A DNA stretch of 64,000 bases, taken from JBQTGK01 sp052400665 (lineage in GTDB: Bacteria > Bacteroidota > Bacteroidia > Bacteroidales > Marinifilaceae). The position numbers and the translations under genes were made by a program. This document shows, piece after piece, positions 51,898 to 59,673 of this stretch (positions are counted from its first letter, which is position 1; every line of letters begins with the position of its first letter). Location of the stretch: NCBI GenBank assembly GCA_052400665.1, contig JBQTGK010000003.1. One strand, given 5' to 3'. The notes under the pieces were generated by a model, which was not told the origin of the DNA, made no database searches, and saw only the letters and a program-made list of their open reading frames with translations.

Positions 51898-52710
51898 TTA
51901 CATCAGTTCATTAGTATAATATTTTGCATATAAATCATTACGGCTATGTTTGTTGAACCATGCCATTTTTGAGTTTCGGATTTTGTTTAATTTTTCATTA
52001 TCGATAGTACATATACTGATGTTGTTTTCTAAGGATTTTGATATTATTTTCCCCTTGGGATCAATAATAATACTTAAACCCGGAATAAGTGTTCCTTTAT
52101 CGGATGTACTATTTAAATTACAGGCCATTACATAACAGGAATTATCGTAGGCTCGGGTGCATAAAAATTGTTCAAATCGGTCGAGTTTTGTTGCAGAGTT
52201 TTCTTTTGGCGAAGCAAAAGAATAAGTTAATATGCTAGCTTTTAGTTTTGCTTGTATGCTGCTTACTATCGGAAAATGCGATTCGTAGCACAATTGCATG
52301 CCTATAAATTGCTGTCCTATATTTGAAACAGCAATTTCGTTTCCAGCCGTGAAAACATTCATTTCGCTTGGACCTAAATGTGTTTTACGATGAATGCCTG
52401 CAATTTTTCCATTGTCAAATAGTATTTGCGATATGTAGTATTTCATATCTACCTGTTCGGGAAAGCCTACTGCAAAAGCTATATTTAAATCTGAGGAAGC
52501 TTTTTGTAAACAATTAAAAATATCTTCTTTTCTGGAATTAGCATCTTTAATTATTTCAATATTCTTGGTGTATCCTGTCAGGTTCATTTCTGGAAAAAGA
52601 ACAAAATCAACATTTTGAGCACTGAGTTTGGTGAGCCATTTAATGCTTTCTTCCAGATTGAAGTTAAGGTCTCCAATAATTGACTTTATAGGTACTGCAG
52701 CAACTTTCAT
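51898..52710 (-). CDS. Nitrilase-superfamily carbon-nitrogen hydrolase
   Basis: The 270-aa protein carries the Glu-Lys-Cys triad: Glu41 in FVLFPEMNLTGY, Lys109 in GIHRKTHLGPSE and Cys141 in IGMQLCYESHFP. It is a stand-alone enzyme with no glutaminase or synthetase partner. Relatives hydrolyse omega-amides, carbamoyl compounds or nitriles. The substrate pocket cannot be read from motifs alone. The flanking regions contain decayed sequence on both sides. Confidence 0.88.
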   Translation of the reverse strand: MKVAAVPIKSIIGDLNFNLEESIKWLTKLSAQNVDFVLFPEMNLTGYTKNIEIIKDANSRKEDIFNCLQKASSDLNIAFAVGFPEQVDMKYYISQILFDNGKIAGIHRKTHLGPSEMNVFTAGNEIAVSNIGQQFIGMQLCYESHFPIVSSIQAKLKASILTYSFASPKENSATKLDRFEQFLCTRAYDNSCYVMACNLNSTSDKGTLIPGLSIIIDPKGKIISKSLENNISICTIDNEKLNKIRNSKMAWFNKHSRNDLYAKYYTNELM

Positions 52711-53078
52711 TTACTATCGCTTAGTTAAGGGTTGTTTTTTGTTTGTAAAAATAGCTCTGGAAATTTAATTTTTATGGGCAAATGCATGCATATTTATTTA
52801 GGTATGCAATTGGCTGCAGAATGAGTTTTATTTCCATTTTAAATTTATCAAAAATTCTTACGTTTCATAGCTTGAGAAGAAATAGAAAGCCAAAATTGTG
52901 TTTTCGAGCAATGATTCAAGCTAGGGGTATTTACTCCGCTGGGGTCATATTCTATGTTGTGCTGAATTATCTACAAACATTTGAATCCTCTGGATTCTGG
53001 TTTTTTCTCTGTAAATCGGTGATTTTGGTGTTTGTTGTTAATGGATTGTGCAATTATTCTCTTTGTGTTTAAATTTTT
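52711..53078. repeat. Gene-free stretch with Bacteroidota-type intergenic repeat
   Basis: Bases 52932-52998 read TACTCCGCTGGGGTCAT, then further on ATCTACAAACATTTGAATCC and the hairpin GAATCCTCTGGATTC (52983-52997). This wording (CTCCGCTGGAG..., CTACAAACATTT...) is typical of a repeat family scattered between genes in Bacteroidota. A 96-codon plus-strand frame over it is not believed to be a gene. No terminator for the glycoside hydrolase operon is apparent. Confidence 0.45.
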
Positions 53079-53966
53079 TCATTTACTTAATTGCATTGAA
53101 TTTAAGATTCCATTACCTAAAAAGCGTTTAAATTTTTCTGGGCTTCCATTTTCATCTCCAGTGAATAACCAATACAACATGCCTGCATCCGAGATATCGG
53201 CTTTGCCAGCTTTGTGCGCTTGTGCTCTTTTGTACAAAAAGCGAATCCCCTCGTCTTGATGGTCGCGCATCCAATACCAAGGCGAAAAATCTTTTCCCGA
53301 ACACCATAACACATCTGGCTTACCACAAGCATTTTGGTCTATAATTTTATGATATTGAATTCTATTGCCACAAAGTTCCTGAATATCACTCCATGTATGA
53401 TGCCAATCTCTGCGGGTTTCATTTTCATTAAAACCACTGTGCGAAACAAGTTTTACATACTTAAGCGCTTCTAATCCGCCCAGATCGATTGCTTTTTTTA
53501 CTGCCTGATAAACAAATTCAGATAATCCTGCATGAATAAAGTACAGAGGATTATCGGCGGTAGATGAGGCCATTTCAGAGGCTAAATTTGTTTTAGCCTC
53601 CTCCAATTGTGTTGTAACATCATAAAAATTGCCTGCATTAAAATGCCACCTACTGATTGCACCATCGCAACTTATCTTATTCTGATTTTCGCTGTCGGGC
53701 CCGGCAGGTGCATCAATAAAATTATTGTATGAACAATGCACCAATTGATCTTGTAAACCTAACTTTGCTATAATTGCAAGGCTTGCTGCACTTGCACCCC
53801 AATCATCAGGGTCACCTATAGGCCATTTGTACTGATGATCGGGAGCACTGTTTCCGTCGAAACTTATTGCAATTCGGTTGTTATTGTAGCCCCAACTTTG
53901 GGCATACGAGTTGCCCAAAGTAAGTGCCAGCATTACAAAAAATAGTAATGTGTATTTTGTTTTCAT
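53079..53966 (-). CDS. Secreted nucleoside-hydrolase-like protein of the carbohydrate cluster
   Basis: A signal peptide (MKTKYTLLFFVMLALTLGNSYAQ) precedes a 270-residue domain starting RIAISFDGNSAPDHQYKWPIGDPDDWGASAASLAIIAKLG. The DPDDWGA segment and the following strand-helix order recall the nucleoside hydrolase/DUF1593 fold, where acidic residues bind calcium and sugar (inference). Other landmarks are YFIHAGLSEFVYQAV and VKLVSHSGFNENET. It is the last gene of the glycoside hydrolase operon, 18 bases after the GH3 gene. Exported proteins of this type occur in polysaccharide utilisation loci, and their activity is not known to me. Confidence 0.6.
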   Translation of the reverse strand: MKTKYTLLFFVMLALTLGNSYAQSWGYNNNRIAISFDGNSAPDHQYKWPIGDPDDWGASAASLAIIAKLGLQDQLVHCSYNNFIDAPAGPDSENQNKISCDGAISRWHFNAGNFYDVTTQLEEAKTNLASEMASSTADNPLYFIHAGLSEFVYQAVKKAIDLGGLEALKYVKLVSHSGFNENETRRDWHHTWSDIQELCGNRIQYHKIIDQNACGKPDVLWCSGKDFSPWYWMRDHQDEGIRFLYKRAQAHKAGKADISDAGMLYWLFTGDENGSPEKFKRFLGNGILNSMQLSK

Positions 53967-53984
53967 ACGTATAATTTTACTTTT

Positions 53985-56555
53985 TTATTCCGATTTAGCA
54001 ACCACTTTGGTAACCACAAAAGGCTTCTTACCTCCCGGAGGAATAATTTTAATGGAGTGATGATTTACTTCACCATGCATTGTTTTTACTTTTAATCGAA
54101 CTGGTTTTCCGTATTCTGGTGGAATTGGGATGCGAATTGGTAGCTTCAATTGATTTTTCATAATGGTGTATGAACCTATTTTGGCTCCTGCCATCGATGT
54201 TTCTACAATTGCTTCTTTTGTAGCTGAAGTAAAGTTTAATTCCGCTTCCCAGGTGTTCACATAAAAACCAGGATCCACAAATGTTATTTCGTACTCAAGC
54301 CATTCCTTGCCATCTGCTTTACCTTTTTCTGATGAATTCATGGCCGTTTTATCTGAGTAGATACAATCCCATTTTTGCTTTCTGTTTTCGTCCCTGGCAT
54401 TAAAATAACCGCTTTTTTGTCCCACTTTTATTGCAGGAACAAGGCCACCTTTTACTTTCACGGATTTTGTTTCGGCAATACTTTCGCTTGAACTACCCAC
54501 CATAATTTCGAACACACCACCTTCTACCATAAATTGATTTTGTATGGTATCATAATAAGCAAAAGCTTCGTAAGGAAGTTTAATTTCAACTGATCTAGTT
54601 TTTCCAGCATCTACACTAATGCGTTTGAAACCTTTCAGGGCTTTTATAGGTGTTTTTTGCGAAGATTTCACATCATGAATGTACACCTGAACAACCTCGT
54701 CACCGTCTATTTTACCAGTGTTTGTTATGTTTGCAGATACAATAAGATCTTCCAGAGGATTAACTTTTTCACTGCTCAATTTTACATTGTCAATTTTGAA
54801 ATTGGTGTAGCTCAATCCATAACCGAAAGGGTACAATGGCTTGCCTTTAAAATACATATAGGTACGTCCGCTTTGAATGTTGTAATCGTTGAAATCAGGT
54901 AAATCCTTATCCGATTTAAACCATGTAGAACTCAGTTTTCCGCCAGGGTTTACATCGCCAAATAAGACATTGGCCAATGCAGTTCCTTGTTCCTGACCGT
55001 TTGGCCACATACACACAATTGCTGGAATGTTCTTTTGTTCCCATTTAATGGCTGTTGGACCACTTGGTACAAGTACTAAAATGATGTTTTTGTTTACAGC
55101 CCGAACTGCCTTAATCAGCTTGTGCTGATTGCCCGGAAGTTGTAAAGATTTACGATCAACATTTTCGGTAGAAGTGCTTTCATCGTTTCCAACTACCAAA
55201 ATAACTTGTTCCGATTTTTTGGCTAAGGCTACCGCTTCAGCAATTTTTTTGTCGTCATCAGCATCAGCAAGCACATCGCAACCTTCGGCATAGCTTACTT
55301 TGGCAGAAGTTGCTTTCTTAAGTCCATCTAGTGGACTAATTTTACTATTTGGGAAGCCAGAGTAAATTCCCATCCAACATCTATTGGCAAAAGGTCCAAT
55401 CACTGCAAGACTTTTGGTATCCTTTTTTAGGGGAAGTACATTATCATTCTTTAAAAGGACAATGGCTTGTTCGGCAGCTTTCAATGCCAATTTTTTGTGC
55501 GCATCACATTCCATTACACTTGCTGGTATTTTTGAGTACGGATTTAGTGATGGATCATCAAAATCGCCAGTCATAAATCGCAAGCGTAGCAATCTGCGAA
55601 CAGATACATCCAAGTCTGCTTCTGTAATTAAACCTTGCTCAATGGCAGGTTTCAAGGCATTCACCATGGGTGCTTGTCGCTTATCATTTCTGAAACACTC
55701 CTGATCAACACCTGCTTTTATGGCCATTGCTGCAGCTTCTGGCTGAGATTTCGCATATTTCATTCTCACTTCCAGTCCTTGAACAGCTGCCCAGTCGGCA
55801 ATAACATAACCTTCAAAACCCCATTCTTTGCGCAAAACTCCGTTTACCGCCCAATCGTGAGCCGAACACGGAATTCCATTAAGACCGTTTAGTCCAGTCA
55901 TAATCCCAGTTGCTTCTTCATCTACAAGACAAGTTTTGTAAGCCGGAAAATAGTATTCGTATAGGTCCTTTTTGTTGATGTACGAATGGTGCTTTTCGCG
56001 GCCTTTGTCTACATTGTTTGCCACGTAGTGCTTTACGGTAGTCACTGTTTTAGTGTATTTAGGATCGTTGCCTTGCATACCACGAATAAACATTCGTGCT
56101 ATCTCCGACATCAGGAAAGGATCTTCGCTGTAGCACTCCCCATTACGTCCCCAACGTGGATCGCGCGCCATGTTCACTGTAGGAGAGAACATCATCACTT
56201 CTTTAGAGCCTGTATTCTTTAAAGCGCGTGCTTCATTCGATACTGCCGTTGCTACATCGAACATCAGGTCTGGGTTCCAGGTGCTTCCCATGGCAATGTT
56301 CTGAGGAAACTGTGTGCAGTTCCAGCCAATAATTCCATGGAGAGCCTCGCCATACCATTCAAAATAAGGAATGCCCAAGCGTTTTACTTCAGGGATTCTT
56401 GATCCGCAATAGCTTATTTTTTCTTCCAGTGTTAATTTCGATAACAGGTCGTCAACGCGTGCGTCGAGCTTTGCATTGGGATCTTTCCAGATTTGAGCGT
56501 TGGCTATATTCCCTATTAGTAGAAATACTAAAATATAGATGTTTTTTTTCTTCAT
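53985..56555 (-). CDS. Glycoside hydrolase family 3, exported
   Basis: The ATG at 56555 opens a signal peptide (MKKKNIYILVFLLIGNIANAQ); the longer start would place a charged extension before it. The GH3 N-domain shows FEWYGEALHGI, PTVNMARDPRWGRNGECYSEDP, the substrate-binding KHYVANN (Lys175, His176) and the nucleophile EGYVIADWAAV (Asp254). The GH3 C-domain (KSLAVIGPFANRCWMGIYSG) and the fibronectin III-like domain follow. An additional C-terminal beta domain of about 140 residues (FVDPGFYVNTWEAELNFTSATK) looks carbohydrate-binding. It is likely a beta-glucosidase or beta-xylosidase in the periplasm. Confidence 0.9.
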   Translation of the reverse strand: MKKKNIYILVFLLIGNIANAQIWKDPNAKLDARVDDLLSKLTLEEKISYCGSRIPEVKRLGIPYFEWYGEALHGIIGWNCTQFPQNIAMGSTWNPDLMFDVATAVSNEARALKNTGSKEVMMFSPTVNMARDPRWGRNGECYSEDPFLMSEIARMFIRGMQGNDPKYTKTVTTVKHYVANNVDKGREKHHSYINKKDLYEYYFPAYKTCLVDEEATGIMTGLNGLNGIPCSAHDWAVNGVLRKEWGFEGYVIADWAAVQGLEVRMKYAKSQPEAAAMAIKAGVDQECFRNDKRQAPMVNALKPAIEQGLITEADLDVSVRRLLRLRFMTGDFDDPSLNPYSKIPASVMECDAHKKLALKAAEQAIVLLKNDNVLPLKKDTKSLAVIGPFANRCWMGIYSGFPNSKISPLDGLKKATSAKVSYAEGCDVLADADDDKKIAEAVALAKKSEQVILVVGNDESTSTENVDRKSLQLPGNQHKLIKAVRAVNKNIILVLVPSGPTAIKWEQKNIPAIVCMWPNGQEQGTALANVLFGDVNPGGKLSSTWFKSDKDLPDFNDYNIQSGRTYMYFKGKPLYPFGYGLSYTNFKIDNVKLSSEKVNPLEDLIVSANITNTGKIDGDEVVQVYIHDVKSSQKTPIKALKGFKRISVDAGKTRSVEIKLPYEAFAYYDTIQNQFMVEGGVFEIMVGSSSESIAETKSVKVKGGLVPAIKVGQKSGYFNARDENRKQKWDCIYSDKTAMNSSEKGKADGKEWLEYEITFVDPGFYVNTWEAELNFTSATKEAIVETSMAGAKIGSYTIMKNQLKLPIRIPIPPEYGKPVRLKVKTMHGEVNHHSIKIIPPGGKKPFVVTKVVAKSE

Positions 56556-56596
56556 GTTCCAACTATTAATACGGATTTTTTTCTTCTCTTTCAAGC

Positions 56597-58165
56597 TTAA
56601 TTCACTTTGTATTTATCCCCAGAATGGGTTCCCGGTGCACGGTAAGTCACTCCTTGTGCTTTGTATCTTTTATACTGATATTCCATACGTTTTTTGAAGC
56701 CAGCCAAGTTTTTGTTACCCTTTGGCGACCATGCCACTTCAGCAAGCCCAGCTAAACGCGGGTAAGTCATAAACTGACGATACTCGTTGCTTTCCACAAA
56801 CTCTGTCCATAGTGGAGCTTCGACACCGATAATACATTTTTCTTTTTCTGTAGATAAGGAACTCGGAATGGGTTCCCATAAATAAATTTCATTAAGACTA
56901 TTTGTTTCTGTTCCCCATCCTGGCTCATTAAATTGCTGAGGATAATCGAGATAAAGCTTGCTGCTTGAAGACATAACAATTTTATGATCGTTTGCTATAG
57001 CTTTTTGTCCTGTTGGTGTACTAAAATCACTTTGCCACCACTGAAACTGGACTCTTTTATCCACGTCAAAATGTGCCATCTCGTTCCAACCTATAGGAAT
57101 TTTTCCTTTGTCAAGCACCATATTCACTACTCGAGCATCGAAATAACCTTCTACTTCATCTAAGGTGGCAAAACCTTTTTCTTCCATTAAAGCTTTTATG
57201 TCAGCCCTATCTTCCCACTGCATTTGATTAGAAACCTCATCGCCTCCCATATGAAAATATGGAGCGGGAAATATCGCTATGAGTTCGTCTATAATGTCAG
57301 AAATAAACTCGAAGGACTCTTCTTTGGCTGGGTTATAGGTGGCTTTGCCGTCAAAATACTCAGGATAAGAGCGAGCCGCAGCTGTGGAGTGACCTGGCAT
57401 ATCAATCTCTGGAATAATCATTACATGGCGGGTTTGAGCAAAAGCAATTATTTCTTTAATTTCGTTTTGAGAAAGATAGTATCGAGCTTTCCCTTTTGCA
57501 TAGCTTGTGTGATGTCCTCTTGATCCTACATTAATTAATTCCGGATATTTTTTTATTTCTACTCTCCAGGCATCGAAGTCTGATAAGTGAAGATGTAAAA
57601 CGTTTAACTTGTGTGACGCCATTACATCTATTGTTTTCATAATTTCATTTTTGTCGAAAAAATGTCGTGCAATATCTAGCATGTGCCCTCGCCAGGCAAA
57701 TCGAGGTTCATCTTTTATAATGAGTTGAGGCAACTCATAACTTCCTTGCGATTTCCCTGTATTCGAGTACACATTAGCGGGTAGCAACTGAAGAAAGCTA
57801 TGTACACCATAGAACAATCCTGCATCTCCTGCAGCGCGAATCTCAATATTTTCGTCAATGGTTAAAGAATATGCTTCTTTGTTTTCTGAATAAGTAGTAT
57901 CCAAAATTAAAGATAATTTAGATTTGTACTGGCTATCTTCAGACAATGTTAAATTCAAGCCTTCTTTTAGACGCTTTATTAAATATGAAGCGCTATTCTT
58001 CGTGCTCTTATCTATGTTTAAATACGTTTCTTTTGAAAATATCAATGTTTTTGAAGACATCTTGATATTTGCAGGTTCAGGGATAATTGTAATGTCTTGA
58101 GACTTGGCTTTGTTGACCAAGAGTAGTGTCATTGCTACTAAAAAGAAAAGTTGTTTACTATTCAT
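56597..58165 (-). CDS. Glycoside hydrolase family 20 beta-N-acetylhexosaminidase
   Basis: A signal peptide (MNSKQLFFLVAMTLLLVNKAKSQ) is followed by the GH20b domain (EAYSLTIDENIEIRAAGDAGLFYGVHSFLQLLP) and the catalytic barrel (RGHMLDIARHFFDKNEIMKTIDVMASHKLNVLHLHLSD, IPEIDMPGHS, YFHMGGDEV with Asp309-Glu310 as the substrate-assisted pair). The common HLTDDQGWR stretch is changed to HLSDFDAWR. It removes terminal N-acetyl-hexosamines. Its presence next to GH2 and GH30 suggests a mixed or N-acetylated glycan target. Confidence 0.92.
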   Translation of the reverse strand: MNSKQLFFLVAMTLLLVNKAKSQDITIIPEPANIKMSSKTLIFSKETYLNIDKSTKNSASYLIKRLKEGLNLTLSEDSQYKSKLSLILDTTYSENKEAYSLTIDENIEIRAAGDAGLFYGVHSFLQLLPANVYSNTGKSQGSYELPQLIIKDEPRFAWRGHMLDIARHFFDKNEIMKTIDVMASHKLNVLHLHLSDFDAWRVEIKKYPELINVGSRGHHTSYAKGKARYYLSQNEIKEIIAFAQTRHVMIIPEIDMPGHSTAAARSYPEYFDGKATYNPAKEESFEFISDIIDELIAIFPAPYFHMGGDEVSNQMQWEDRADIKALMEEKGFATLDEVEGYFDARVVNMVLDKGKIPIGWNEMAHFDVDKRVQFQWWQSDFSTPTGQKAIANDHKIVMSSSSKLYLDYPQQFNEPGWGTETNSLNEIYLWEPIPSSLSTEKEKCIIGVEAPLWTEFVESNEYRQFMTYPRLAGLAEVAWSPKGNKNLAGFKKRMEYQYKRYKAQGVTYRAPGTHSGDKYKVN

Positions 58166-58204
58166 ATCAATTTATTTTAATTGTGTTATTTTAGGTTCTA
58201 AATA

Positions 58205-59614
58205 TTATTTTTTTAGTTCTACTGCCGTAATTGCCTGAGCAGGAGCATGAACTTTTATAGATTTTTCACCAATAACTAGTTCAAATACTCCATCTTTTTC
58301 ATTCGTATTTTGCAGCAAAACTTTAATAGTTCCATCAGGAGATTTTACGGTAATAATGGGGTGACTATTACTTCTATTTACCGAGGCAATACGTACATCG
58401 CCAGGCTGAATGAATTTACTGATGATGTACATGGCGTTGTAATCAGGATTGTATTGTACAGTGCCGTTTTTGCGATCGATATTGATAAGTGAGTTTTGTG
58501 GCCATTCCCAACCACTTTTAGTGGTTTCGTTCAAAATCATATTCCAATAGGTGAAGTTGGTGCTTCCACTGTTGATGTAGCTGGCCACTTCCTTCAATCG
58601 GTTTCCGGCTTCCTCAGCAGAATTTTTCCCGTTATAACAATCCCCTTCGGTATGTATGATTTTCATGTTGGGAACTAAAGTTCTTGCATCGTTAATAATT
58701 TTTGTTTCGGTGTATTGAATGCCGATACCATCTATGCCATCCATGTTTTTACACTGAACAAAATCCATCAAATCCATTTGGTTGGCAGCTCTGAACGTTC
58801 CGGCATAAATTTTCGTTTCGATTTTATTTTTCTTGAAAGCAGGAGCCATGTATTTGTTGGCAAAAGCAACCATTTCTTTGGCCGGAAAAATACAACTTGG
58901 GTATTTTGTATCGGCATCATTTTCATTCTGAATACAAATTCGGTCAATCTTTACACCTGCTTTTGCATACTCCTGTACATATTTCACAAAGTATTTGGCA
59001 TAAGCTTTTTGAACTTTAGGATCACTTTTCATGCGGTTGCCTTCTTTTTGTAGACCAACCATCTTGCCACTTTCTTTCATCCATGCCGGAGGACTCCATG
59101 GCGAAGCAAATAGAGTGAAGTTAGGATTGATAGCAAATGCACTTTTGATGTAAGGCAAGACGTATTTTTGATCTCGATCAACAGAGAAATGCTCCATTTC
59201 AAAATCATCAGCTGTCATCGAATAGCTATAAGCATTTATTCCAAAATCGCTTGCGCCGATAGCCGTTCGGCAAAACGTAAAACCAGCTTTGTCTTTCGAA
59301 AATAGATTGTTCATGACTACATCTTGTTCTTTTTTCGAGAGAGAAAGCAATGCCTCGCCACCGATTTCGTTAAATGCACCACCAATTCCTTCTATTGTTT
59401 GAAAAGTGACATTCGGCTGAATGTAAATGCGGTTTTTCCAACCTGCCTTTTTACCTTCCGTGTCGTTTTTCACTTCGAATAGAGGTGCAGCTTCACCTTT
59501 ATCAAGTTTAGCCGCCCATATTTTTACACTTGGACTTTCTTGTGCACAAGCCATTTGAGCAATAATCAGTAAACTAACAAGGCTAATGAATTTTATTTTT
59601 TGTAGAATATTCAT
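58205..59614 (-). CDS. Glycoside hydrolase family 30, exported
   Basis: The N-terminal export signal MNILQKIKFISLVSLLIIAQMACAQ could be cleaved after AQ or lipidated at Cys23. The GH30 barrel shows FQTIEGIGGAFNEIGGEALLSL, CRTAIGASDFGINAYSY, FASPWSPPAWMK, acid/base Glu231 in CIQNENDAD and nucleophile Glu323 in IHTEGDCYNG, with the usual beta side domain at the end (VLLQNTNEKDGVFELVIGEK). GH30 enzymes of this clan-A type cleave beta-1,6- or beta-1,3-glucans or glucosylceramide-like substrates. With GH3, laminarin-type glucan is one candidate. Confidence 0.9.
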   Translation of the reverse strand: MNILQKIKFISLVSLLIIAQMACAQESPSVKIWAAKLDKGEAAPLFEVKNDTEGKKAGWKNRIYIQPNVTFQTIEGIGGAFNEIGGEALLSLSKKEQDVVMNNLFSKDKAGFTFCRTAIGASDFGINAYSYSMTADDFEMEHFSVDRDQKYVLPYIKSAFAINPNFTLFASPWSPPAWMKESGKMVGLQKEGNRMKSDPKVQKAYAKYFVKYVQEYAKAGVKIDRICIQNENDADTKYPSCIFPAKEMVAFANKYMAPAFKKNKIETKIYAGTFRAANQMDLMDFVQCKNMDGIDGIGIQYTETKIINDARTLVPNMKIIHTEGDCYNGKNSAEEAGNRLKEVASYINSGSTNFTYWNMILNETTKSGWEWPQNSLINIDRKNGTVQYNPDYNAMYIISKFIQPGDVRIASVNRSNSHPIITVKSPDGTIKVLLQNTNEKDGVFELVIGEKSIKVHAPAQAITAVELKK

Positions 59615-59673
59615 TTTGTATATTTTTAAAATTCAAGATGAAGCGACTTAAGTAGAGTCCCAACTATCACGAT

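Noticed and set aside
52782..53072. 96-codon plus-strand frame
   Set aside because: It runs through an intergenic repeat, has no recognisable signal or domain and odd composition.
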